Origin: Bacillota bacterium
Lineage (GTDB): Bacteria; Bacillota; Dethiobacteria; DTU022; JAAZDR01
DNA: 14,743 nucleotides
Assembly (NCBI GenBank): GCA_012512705.1
Contig: JAAZDR010000241.1
Coordinates: 1 to 14,743, forward strand
Direction of reading: 5' to 3'
A program made the position numbers and the translations under genes. Positions 7,744-14,413 of the stretch are shown piece by piece (position 1 is the stretch's first letter; each line of letters starts with the position of its first letter). Under the pieces are notes generated by a model. The model had not been told where the DNA came from. It ran no database searches and saw only the letters and a list, made by a program, of their open reading frames with translations.

Positions 7744-8553
7744 TTAATTGTCTTTTTTTGCGCTCGCCCACTGCATCGCTGCCTTAAGGCCTTTTTCTCT
7801 GACGATTTTGGCAAATTCCTCACTATCATCGGTATTGCTCAAACGGCAGAGGTTGAATATTTCACAACCATAATTGAATGTATCCAAAATTCCCTGCAGT
7901 TCATAAGTGCGGTTCACGGAATATTTAGTCAGCTGCAGCGGCTCAACGGGCATATCAGCTAGCTTCTGCGCCAACCCATAAGTAGCCTCCATCAGCTGAT
8001 CGTGCTCGACTACCTTGTTCACAATCCCCAGACGCTGTGCCTCATAGGCGTCAATGCTTTCCCCGGTATAGAGCAGCTCCCGCGCTTTTCTCATCCCCAC
8101 AGCCCAAGGTAAAATGGGAATCTGCACCATGTAGGAAAAGATAATCTCCGGCTCGCCAAAAACTGCCCTATCAGACGAGATCGCCAGATCGCAGAGGAGC
8201 ATCATCTCCAGCGCTCCGCCGAGACAATGACCATTTACAGCAACAATAATCGGTTTCGGGTAGTTCCAGACCCTAAGCCAGCGCTGCTTTTCCTGTTCCG
8301 TATCTAATCGCCTGGCTGCCACAGTCGTCTTCGGGTTCAAAATCGACTCTTTAATATCAAATCCCGCAGAAAAGGATTTTCCTGCCCCGGTGATTACCAG
8401 TACATGTACATCATCGTCTTCCTTTGTCTCTTCGAGAGCCAAATCCAGCTCCTGCAGCATTTTTACGTTAAAAGCGTTGCGGCTCTCCGGTCGATTAAAA
8501 GTAAGAGTTGCAATCTTACCTTCTTTGGTTAATATGATAGTTTCATACTTCAT
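7744..8553 (-). CDS. Enoyl-CoA hydratase/isomerase (crotonase) family protein
   Basis: A 269-residue crotonase-fold protein of typical length. Visible marks are the substrate-loop SFSAGFDI at about 60-67 (oxyanion-hole side), NGHCLGGALEMMLLCDLAI at about 107-125, and FGEPEI at about 132-137. E115 and E135 align with the two catalytic glutamates of classical 2-enoyl-CoA hydratase, so hydration of an enoyl-CoA or dehydration of a 3-hydroxyacyl-CoA is plausible. The usual GAGG segment after PEI is replaced by a hydrophobic YMVQIPILPWAVG stretch, which may reflect an unusual acyl group. Carnitinyl-CoA dehydratase-like and isomerase roles remain possible. The start has TAGGAGG ten bases upstream. 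It is separated from the symporter by a 143-base gap that holds an inverted-repeat structure. Confidence 0.92.
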   Translation of the reverse strand: MKYETIILTKEGKIATLTFNRPESRNAFNVKMLQELDLALEETKEDDDVHVLVITGAGKSFSAGFDIKESILNPKTTVAARRLDTEQEKQRWLRVWNYPKPIIVAVNGHCLGGALEMMLLCDLAISSDRAVFGEPEIIFSYMVQIPILPWAVGMRKARELLYTGESIDAYEAQRLGIVNKVVEHDQLMEATYGLAQKLADMPVEPLQLTKYSVNRTYELQGILDTFNYGCEIFNLCRLSNTDDSEEFAKIVREKGLKAAMQWASAKKDN

Positions 8554-8600
8554 AGCAATTAAGCCTCCTAATACAATATTATAAATTAAAAACAGACTAC

Positions 8601-8664
8601 AGGGGCGATTCCAGCTTCTGCCCTGGCGGTTTTTGCTCCGCTGCAGGCTTGCCAGATCGCCCCT
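8601..8664 (-). other. GC-rich inverted-repeat structure between symporter and crotonase genes
   Basis: The ends of this 64-base stretch are perfect 9-base inverted repeats (AGGGGCGAT and ATCGCCCCT on the transcribed strand). Inside, GCGG/CCGC closes an A-rich loop, and further short GCC/GGC pairing is possible, so the RNA would fold as a long irregular hairpin. About nine bases after the stem comes TTTTT, too far for a classical intrinsic terminator. It may be an intra-operon attenuator, a processing or stability element, or a small mobile repeat; the sequence alone does not decide. Confidence 0.5.
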
Positions 8665-8696
8665 AATAGCTGAGTGCTTACATACAAGGACCTTTA

Positions 8697-10088
8697 TTAA
8701 GCCCCAACTGGACTCTGCACCGATGGTTTTGTCGCCAAGCTAACGGCAACATAGACAATCAGGGAAGGTATCATACTAAAGATGTTCGGGTAAGGAACAG
8801 TAAACAATCCGAGGAAAGACGGGCTGGTAATGATAAAGAACACAGTCCCAGCAATAAAAGACCAAAAAGCACCTTGCTCTGTTGCTCTACTCCAGAAGAA
8901 ACCTCCCACTACAGGGACAAAACAGCCGGCAAGAAGAATTGAATAGGCAGTAACGAGCATACTAAAAATTGTCGGCATGCTTAAAGCCATTACTAGGCCA
9001 AAAATACCTACAACTGCAGTAGCAATATATGATACCTTGAGCAGCTGCTTTTCTGTAGCCGACGGATTGATGATCTTCTGATAGAAGTCCCGGTTAATAT
9101 GCGCTGTTACTGCAAGGAGCATACTGTCCGCTGTGGACATGATCGCGGCCAGAAGGGCAGCAAGCACGATAGCAGCGGCAAAAGGTGAAAGAGCATGCTG
9201 GATGATCTCCGGCATCGCTAGAGCGGGGTCGAGATCGGGCCACATGGCCTTGGCTGCCATACCAGTTATAACAGGGATGAAGGAAAGCGGGACAAGGATC
9301 ACCCCGGACAACCACGGCGCACCAACAGCAGTCTTCAAGTCTTTAGAAGCAAAAGTACGCTGGAAAGAGGCCTGTGATACAAAACCATAGAGCGCAGTGG
9401 GTGCTAAAATCATGATCCAATCTTCAAAGGAGAAAGGAATAGCTTGGAAATAGGAAGGGGTTAGTGCCGGAGCAGCGGCAAGCCCATCAAAGCCACCAAC
9501 AGTAGCCAGCGCGATCACACTAGCGATGATCACCCCAATACCGGCGATAATAACCTGAATGGCGTCAGTAATGATTACAGCCCAGAGACCGGAGAGGGTT
9601 GCATAGCCAACGAGAATAACCGTACCAATTATCGCTCCCCATTGCGACGGTATCCCAAGCATCTCAAGGATGCTTGCCGCAGCCATAATCTGCGCAGCAA
9701 AGATCCCGATATTGCCCAGAGCGCTGACGAGTGCAAAGGCAGCGCGAACCCTCTTCGATCCGTAGCGAAGATCAAGGAAATCAGGAATTGTATAGATATT
9801 ACCGAGGTTGTATGCACGGCGGGCTAAAAACGCACCGAAGAGAAAATAGGAGATTGCGCAGGCCAGCCCGTACCACACCCCGCCAATACCGTACAAGGCG
9901 CCGTATTCCGCACCACCTATGGCAAAACCGCCGCCAAAGTGGCTGGCAATATAGGAGCCGGTGATGAAAAAAAGTCCCATTTTACGGCCGGCAACAAGAA
10001 AATCCTCAGAATCCTTAATAAATCTACGACAATAAACACCGATGGCAAACATAAAAAGCATATAAACGGCCACTAAACCAACAATCAT
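8697..10088 (-). CDS. Sodium:solute symporter (SSS family)
   Basis: A 463-residue membrane protein with about 12-13 hydrophobic segments, usual for the solute:sodium symporter family (PutP/PanF-like, LeuT fold). Marks include the first helix from about residue 3, GSYIASHFGGGFAIGG at 44-59, LSGLWAVIITDAIQ at about 165-178, FQRTFASKD at 242-250, and MSTADSMLLAV at 317-327. S318, T319 and S322 of the last motif match the family sodium-site helix. It should import an organic acid, amino acid or similar solute with Na+ across the cytoplasmic membrane; the substrate is not determined. Its place as second gene of the operon suggests that it brings in the substrate degraded by the following enzymes. 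AGGAGG lies ten bases before the ATG. A two-codon ATGAAATGA minicistron lies between them and overlaps the start. Confidence 0.94.
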   Translation of the reverse strand: MIVGLVAVYMLFMFAIGVYCRRFIKDSEDFLVAGRKMGLFFITGSYIASHFGGGFAIGGAEYGALYGIGGVWYGLACAISYFLFGAFLARRAYNLGNIYTIPDFLDLRYGSKRVRAAFALVSALGNIGIFAAQIMAAASILEMLGIPSQWGAIIGTVILVGYATLSGLWAVIITDAIQVIIAGIGVIIASVIALATVGGFDGLAAAPALTPSYFQAIPFSFEDWIMILAPTALYGFVSQASFQRTFASKDLKTAVGAPWLSGVILVPLSFIPVITGMAAKAMWPDLDPALAMPEIIQHALSPFAAAIVLAALLAAIMSTADSMLLAVTAHINRDFYQKIINPSATEKQLLKVSYIATAVVGIFGLVMALSMPTIFSMLVTAYSILLAGCFVPVVGGFFWSRATEQGAFWSFIAGTVFFIITSPSFLGLFTVPYPNIFSMIPSLIVYVAVSLATKPSVQSPVGA

Positions 10089-10122
10089 TTCATAAAAACC
10101 TCCTCAATTCTAAAATAAGTAA

Positions 10123-11397
10123 TTATTTACGCTTAATCGCCTTTCGCAAACTTTCCAGATCAGCATCCAACACCTGCCCCTGTCCTTCTTGCACAGCCAG
10201 CTTGCGAGCACTATCATTATCTTTAAAGCCGCTTCCTGTAACTACCACAAGAACGCGCTCACCTGCTTTGATTATCCCCTGCTGACGCATTTTCCGTGCC
10301 CCGGCAAGGCCGGCGACTCCGGTAGGCTCAGCAAAAATACCTGCTTTTAAAGCCAGCTCTCTTTCTGCCTCTAAAAGCTCTGCATCAGTTACTGTCAGTG
10401 CTGTCCCTCCGGTTTCCCTAACTGCTTTAAGTCCCAGATAAGCATTGAGCGTAACCCTTTGCGAGATCCCTCCGGCAATCGTCTCCTGTTTGCCCGGTAT
10501 CGCTTCTTCTTTTCCAGCAAGGAAACCATCCACAAAAGAAGGAGAGCCTTCCGGCTGCACTCCAGCCAGCTTAGGCTGTTTATCAATGAGGCCAAGATTT
10601 TGTAGATCCCTAAAGCCTTTCCAGTGCCCAACTAGGTTATCAGCAAAGCCAACGGGGAGAACAATCCAATCCGGAAGGGCAGAGCCGAAATATTCCCACT
10701 CCTCATAGGCCATGGTCTTAACGCCTTCACTGCCATAAGGTGTAAAGGGTGAATTGCCGTTAAACCAGCCCGGTTCTCTTACTGCTGCTTCATTCAATGA
10801 GATGCGGTCAGAGCCGGTGCCCTTTACCTTTAATGTATGCCCCCCGTAGAGCCTGATTTGCGCAATCTTCTCCCCTGGAGTGTCCGGCGGCAGGATGACA
10901 TATGTTTTAATCTCTGCCAGCGCTGCATAAGCAGCCACCGCAGCTGCCATATTGCCTGAGGAAACAAGGCTTATAGCCTCTGCACCAGCTTCCTTTGCTT
11001 TTGCCACAATTACCGGCGCCAGGCGATCCTTATATGAACCTGTCGGGTTTCCAGTTTCGTTTTTAAGGTAAAGTTCTTCTATGCCGTAATCCTTACCTAG
11101 CAAACTTGCCCTGATAATTGGCGTGTGTCCCTCACCAAGAGTAAACTGAAACTCTGGAGGCACATCAGCCAATAACTCTTTAAACCGCCAGATCCCCTTA
11201 CTATAACAATTTCGGCTATTAAATAAAATATTATTGCTAATTAAAACTTCCTTGAGAGCAGAATAATCATAAACAAGATCGAGAACACTCAAGTGCTCAA
11301 TATCTTGGTGACATGCAGGGCAAGTTGTAAAATCTGGCTTGACAGCATACTCCCCACCACATTTTGGACATTTAAGGCAGGTGACGAATTTCCTCAA
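10123..11397 (-). CDS. Threonine synthase-like PLP enzyme with N-terminal zinc ribbon
   Basis: A 424-residue fold-type II PLP protein. Residues 10-29 carry two CxxC pairs (C10/C13 and C26/C29), a small zinc ribbon found in many threonine synthases of this type. The PLP lysine is K123 in NPTGSYKDR. SSGNMAAAVAAYAALA is the substrate/phosphate loop, and VVVTGSGFKD near the C-terminus resembles the threonine synthase glycine-rich end. Threonine synthase makes threonine from O-phosphohomoserine, but relatives are ammonia-lyases or make cysteate. No hom or thrB gene is adjacent, and the operon looks catabolic, so a beta-elimination (deaminase) role is a real alternative. The TTG start is supported by the GGGGGTGAAAGG ribosome region, keeps the zinc ribbon complete, and follows a good promoter by about 60 bases. 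This is the first gene of the long operon. Confidence 0.88.
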   Translation of the reverse strand: MRKFVTCLKCPKCGGEYAVKPDFTTCPACHQDIEHLSVLDLVYDYSALKEVLISNNILFNSRNCYSKGIWRFKELLADVPPEFQFTLGEGHTPIIRASLLGKDYGIEELYLKNETGNPTGSYKDRLAPVIVAKAKEAGAEAISLVSSGNMAAAVAAYAALAEIKTYVILPPDTPGEKIAQIRLYGGHTLKVKGTGSDRISLNEAAVREPGWFNGNSPFTPYGSEGVKTMAYEEWEYFGSALPDWIVLPVGFADNLVGHWKGFRDLQNLGLIDKQPKLAGVQPEGSPSFVDGFLAGKEEAIPGKQETIAGGISQRVTLNAYLGLKAVRETGGTALTVTDAELLEAERELALKAGIFAEPTGVAGLAGARKMRQQGIIKAGERVLVVVTGSGFKDNDSARKLAVQEGQGQVLDADLESLRKAIKRK

Positions 11398-11462
11398 CCT
11401 TTCACCCCCTTTCCTTTAATCCTCCAATATAGACGTTAAGAAATTTCCTTCTATGCTTTAAT

Positions 11463-11491
11463 ACTTTACCAGATTAAAGCTATCTTGGCAA
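11463..11491 (-). promoter_or_regulatory. Sigma-A-type promoter for the nine-gene operon
   Basis: On the minus strand, TTGCCA (11486-11491) and TAAAGT (11463-11468) are separated by exactly 17 bases, with a TGG extended -10 element just before TAAAGT. Transcription would start near 11456, giving a leader of about 60 bases before the TTG start of the threonine-synthase-like gene. No other good promoter was found in the gaps downstream of it, apart from a lone TATAAT at 8578-8583. Confidence 0.65.
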
Positions 11492-11493
11492 TA

Positions 11494-11528
11494 GGGAAAA
11501 AATAAGACAGTATTTTAAAATAAAACTG
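11494..11528 (-). terminator. Weak terminator-like repeat after the hut genes
   Basis: On the minus strand an AT-rich imperfect inverted repeat (11508-11528, CAGT/ACTG ends with partly paired interior) is followed by TCTTATTTTTT (11497-11507). A larger ACAGTA/TACTGT pairing (11507-11550) is also possible. The stem is weak, so some read-through into the next operon is likely. Confidence 0.4.
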
Positions 11529-11549
11529 AATTTTTAAAACAACTTACTG

Positions 11550-12167
11550 TTAGAGGCCGTGGGATGTAAGCGTTTGTTTAACTGACTGATAGAGTTTTTC
11601 ACCTGTTGTTAGAAGCGCTCGTATTTTTTCCTTAAAATCGTTGACAAAAGAAACTTCATCAAGGGATTGCAGATTAATCTTCACGTTTAAAAGCGCCCCC
11701 TCTAGGGCGGCATGAGCAAGGTGAGCTGCTACGCCCCAATCGGTGATTGCGTTTTTATTGATCTCCTCTTTATGCTGCTCTAACAATTCAAGAAGTTCAA
11801 CGCTCAAGCGGGCTGTCTCAAATGGAGCAAGGGCTGCTTGGCGGAAAGCCTCTTGGATTGATTTTTCCCGTTTTTGTTGCTCTTCAAAACTTCCTTTAGG
11901 CAGTTTAAAGGCCGCAACCACCTGGTTAAAAGCATCCTCATCCCTACGGGCAAGACGTAAGAAATTTACGCGCATCTCCTCCGCTTTCTCTAACACTTTC
12001 TCTATCTGATGATGGGCATATTCCTTATTTTTGAGAGTCAGGCGGCAGACCATAGCTGCGAGAGAAGCCGCGAGCGCAGCAGAGACACTGGCGGCACTTC
12101 CCCCGCCCGGAGCTGGTGCCTCCGAACGCAAATTATCTAAAAATTCTTCCACTTTGCGATAGGTCAT
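11550..12167 (-). CDS. Formimidoyl-tetrahydrofolate cyclodeaminase
   Basis: 205 residues from the ATG at 12167. The GTG at 12176 is also in frame, but AGGTGGGGG is well spaced only for the ATG. Family marks of the FTCD_C/FchA group are APAPGGGSAASVSAALAASLAAMV near the N-terminus, LTLKNKEYA, DEDAFNQVVAAFKLPK, and NAITDWGVAAHLAHAALEGALLNVKIN near the C-terminus. The protein is mostly helical. It converts 5-formimidoyl-THF to 5,10-methenyl-THF and ammonia, which recovers the one-carbon unit from histidine breakdown. It is normally partnered with glutamate formimidoyltransferase, which is absent here and must be elsewhere if the pathway is complete. It lies 57 bases behind hutP and is the last gene of the hut unit. 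A related methenyl-THF cyclohydrolase activity cannot be excluded from sequence. Confidence 0.92.
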   Translation of the reverse strand: MTYRKVEEFLDNLRSEAPAPGGGSAASVSAALAASLAAMVCRLTLKNKEYAHHQIEKVLEKAEEMRVNFLRLARRDEDAFNQVVAAFKLPKGSFEEQQKREKSIQEAFRQAALAPFETARLSVELLELLEQHKEEINKNAITDWGVAAHLAHAALEGALLNVKINLQSLDEVSFVNDFKEKIRALLTTGEKLYQSVKQTLTSHGL

Positions 12168-12224
12168 TTCCCCCACCTGCCTTGTAAGAATTCCTCTTCT
12201 TAGTTGCTTTTAACAGCAGTATGC

Positions 12225-12665
12225 CTAGATGTGATTTATTCCCAGCCCAACGACTTCGTGTTCGCAACCTTTAATCGGTGCGCCCATATGGCCATAGAGG
12301 GCAACAGCGATCCATTCACCGTCCCCAGTATCTCTCACATTTCGCGGGCCGCGAACGATAACGAAGCGCAGACCCACTGTGCGCAAAATAGTCCCCAGCT
12401 CCAGCTCTCCCCGGCAGATGCCATGAAAAGCCTCAATGCAGGCGTGGTAGAGAGCATGTTTTTGCCAATATTTCTTAGAGATGAGCCCTTCATTGATCGC
12501 TGCTGTTTCAATCGCTGCTACAATTTTTTTGAATTCCATGGAGCCGGCTTGTCCAATGCAAATTCTAAATTTATTCTGCTCTGCATTTTTCAGATAGCGG
12601 TCAAGATCTTCCCCTGAAGCCATAGCCAAAATCATGCTTGTCTTGCCGATCGTGGTGCAGTCCAT
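12225..12665 (-). CDS. hutP: HutP, histidine-responsive RNA-binding antiterminator
   Basis: 146 residues, about the length of Bacillus subtilis HutP and, from memory of that protein, clearly similar along the whole chain. Shared segments include GSMEFKKIVAAIETA (about 41-55), KHALYHACIEAFHG (69-82), LRTVGLRFVIVRG (94-106), EWIAVALYG and APIKGCEHEVVGLGINHI at the end. H70, H74 and H136 correspond to the histidines that bind Mg2+ and L-histidine in the known protein. HutP forms hexamers that, with histidine and Mg2+, bind repeated NAG triplets in the hut leader RNA and prevent the terminator from forming. A matching leader lies before hutH. Here hutP is downstream of that attenuator, unlike in Bacillus. 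It has the same 14-base ribosome-site block (CTAGGGGAGGAAGG) as hutH. Confidence 0.95.
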   Translation of the reverse strand: MDCTTIGKTSMILAMASGEDLDRYLKNAEQNKFRICIGQAGSMEFKKIVAAIETAAINEGLISKKYWQKHALYHACIEAFHGICRGELELGTILRTVGLRFVIVRGPRNVRDTGDGEWIAVALYGHMGAPIKGCEHEVVGLGINHI

Positions 12666-12777
12666 TACCTTCCTCCCCTAGCAGGATTTTTTTAAAGAAT
12701 AGTACCCTTTTAAGAATTCTTTTTTGCTTACGCCATTCTTTTTAATTCAAACTATGAGACGAAGGCTTTATGACGAG

Positions 12778-14331
12778 TTAAAGAGCAGTTAAATTAACCT
12801 TCTCCTCCACATGCTTAACCAGGCAGCCGCTGGAAATCAAGGAGGCCGCCTTTTCTAAATCAGGATAAAGAATACGATCTTCAGCTAGTGGAGGGATGTA
12901 GCGGCGAAGGTAAGACAGCGCTCGAGCACTTCCTATTCCAAGGTCTGATGAACCGTTAATCTCTATTGCCTGGGCTGCAACAAGCAGTTCTACTGCCAAA
13001 ATATAAGCGATGTTCTGCACTACCTGGCGCGCCTTTCGTGCCGCTGTCGTTCCCATGCTCACATGATCCTCCTGAGAGGCGGAACAAGAGATCGAATCAA
13101 CGCTTGCTGGATGGGCGTAGATCTTGTTTTCACTGGCAATAGAGGCCGCTGTATACTGGGCAATCATGAAGCCGGAGTTTAGGCCTCCTTGTCGTGCTAA
13201 AAAAGGAGGCAGCCCGCTTAAAGAGCTGTTCAGCATACGCTCCACACGCCGTTCGGATATGCTTCCGAGCTCTGCGACAGCCATGCAGAAAAAGTCCATT
13301 GCCTGGGATACAGGCTGGCCGTGGAAATTCCCACCGGAAAGGATCCGTTCCCCTTCTGGAAATACAAGGGGGTTATCGGTCGCAGAATTGATCTCAATAT
13401 CAATGACTGATTTTATATAACGAAGCGCATCCTTGGCCGCACCATGCACCTGCGGTATACAGCGTAAGCTATAGGCATCCTGAACCTTATGCTTGCGACC
13501 GATCCATGCGCTGCCTTGGAGCAGACTTTCGAGATTCTCCAGTGTCGCCTTGTGGCCAGGATGAGGGCGTGCTTCCCAAAGTTGTATATCAAATGGTTCG
13601 GGAAGCGCTTCCAGGGCCTCCAGCGTCAAGGCAGAAATAATATCTGCCGCCTTTAAAAGATTAAGGGCATCATGAACAGCGAGGGCAGCGAGAGCAGTCA
13701 TCACCTGCGTACCGTTAATTAGCGCCAGCCCCTCCTTCTCCTGCAGAGTGAGAGGTTCCAAACCCGCAGCATTGAGGGCAGCCGCCCCGTCCATACGCTT
13801 TCCTTTAAAAATTGCCTCACCGCGCCCGGTCATGACCAGGGCCATATGTGCAAGTGGAGCCAGATCCCCGCTTGCTCCCAAAGAGCCTTGAGCAGGGATC
13901 AGCGGATGAACTCCGCGGTTAAGCATCTTCAGAAGCATTTCAATAACCTTTGGCCGCACTCCGGAATAGCCGCGAGCGAGGGCATTAGCGCGCAAAATCA
14001 TGATCGCCCGCACCACCTCTTCATCAAGAGGTCTACCCACAGCAGTAGCATGGCTGGCAATCAGGTTGTTCTGCAGACGCAATAGATCCTCTTTGGGGAC
14101 AACAATCTCACTGAACTTACCAAACCCAGTATTTATACCATAAGCGGTCCGCCCCTCCCTCACAATCTTTTCAACTACTTTCCGTGAAGCCCTTACTCGT
14201 TCAACTGTTTCCTTGCTGATAAATGCATTTACTTTTCCCCGGGCAATTAGGGAGACTTGTGCAATAGTCATGGAGCGACCGTCAACCTCTAAGTAGTCAG
14301 CCCTTTTTACCTCCGGTTCCGGCAGATTCAT
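12778..14331 (-). CDS. hutH: Histidine ammonia-lyase
   Basis: 517 residues from the ATG at 14331, which has GGGGAGGAAGG upstream. An in-frame ATG at 14379 lies in the loop of the terminator hairpin and has no ribosome site, so it is rejected. The MIO-forming Ala-Ser-Gly triad is at 153-155 within GSLGASGDLAPLAHMAL, the signature of the HAL/PAL family. Y64 in AYGINTGFG, TDNPLVF, HGQPVSQAMDF and QEDHVSMGT are further active-site segments. The enzyme deaminates L-histidine to urocanate and ammonia in the cytoplasm, the first step of histidine use. It is the first gene of the hut unit, directly behind the HutP-type attenuator, so its expression should rise with histidine. hutU and hutI are not in the window. 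Confidence 0.97.
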   Translation of the reverse strand: MNLPEPEVKRADYLEVDGRSMTIAQVSLIARGKVNAFISKETVERVRASRKVVEKIVREGRTAYGINTGFGKFSEIVVPKEDLLRLQNNLIASHATAVGRPLDEEVVRAIMILRANALARGYSGVRPKVIEMLLKMLNRGVHPLIPAQGSLGASGDLAPLAHMALVMTGRGEAIFKGKRMDGAAALNAAGLEPLTLQEKEGLALINGTQVMTALAALAVHDALNLLKAADIISALTLEALEALPEPFDIQLWEARPHPGHKATLENLESLLQGSAWIGRKHKVQDAYSLRCIPQVHGAAKDALRYIKSVIDIEINSATDNPLVFPEGERILSGGNFHGQPVSQAMDFFCMAVAELGSISERRVERMLNSSLSGLPPFLARQGGLNSGFMIAQYTAASIASENKIYAHPASVDSISCSASQEDHVSMGTTAARKARQVVQNIAYILAVELLVAAQAIEINGSSDLGIGSARALSYLRRYIPPLAEDRILYPDLEKAASLISSGCLVKHVEEKVNLTAL

Positions 14332-14347
14332 AATCCTTCCTCCCCTA

Positions 14348-14399
14348 GAAAAATAAAAGGGGCTTTTGTGATCAAGCATTTGATCACAGAGCCCCTCTT
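14348..14399 (-). terminator. Intrinsic terminator in the hutH leader (attenuator)
   Basis: On the minus strand, positions 14399-14380 pair with 14375-14355 around the four-base loop ATGC. Nine base pairs (TGTGATCAA with TTGATCACA) and ten more (AAGAGGGGCT with AGCCCCTTTT, one G-U) are separated by a 1x2 internal loop. The stem runs into TTTTATTTTT at 14358-14349. It ends 17 bases before the hutH start, so most transcripts would stop unless it is prevented from folding. The CCCCT of its 3' arm could alternatively pair with AGGGG of the hutH ribosome site. Confidence 0.9.
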
Positions 14400-14413
14400 A
14401 TACCTATCAACTC
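14397..14413 (-). promoter_or_regulatory. HutP-binding NAG repeat
   Basis: On the transcribed strand the sequence reads GAG-TTGA-TAG-GTAT-AAG: three NAG triplets with 4-base spacers, a 7-base period. Three UAG triplets with 4-base spacers are the known Bacillus HutP RNA site. The last triplet (14397-14399) is also the base of the terminator stem, so a bound HutP would compete directly with it. A further TAG stands at 14426-14428, one base out of phase. Confidence 0.7.

Noticed and set aside
8578..8583. TATAAT on the minus strand before the crotonase gene
   Set aside because: No -35 element is found at 16-18 bases upstream (the region is the GC-rich stem end), so a promoter is not supported.
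11565..11578. TGTAAGCGTTTGTT, similar to a CcpA cre site
   Set aside because: It lies in the coding end of the cyclodeaminase gene about 75 bases upstream of the next promoter, deviates at the last consensus bases, and may be chance; no other support.
12204..12617. 137-codon plus-strand reading frame over hutP
   Set aside because: It is antisense to the clearly recognisable hutP and shows no domain of its own.
12694..12722. AAAGAAT/ATTCTTT inverted repeat between hutH and hutP
   Set aside because: The stem is only A-T rich with a 15-base loop, and on the transcribed strand it is followed by A's, not T's, so it is not a terminator for the hut genes.
14332..14379. Upstream ATG at 14379 as the hutH start
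   Set aside because: The codon is in the terminator loop, has no ribosome site, and would add 16 residues unlike the family; the ATG at 14331 has a strong ribosome site.
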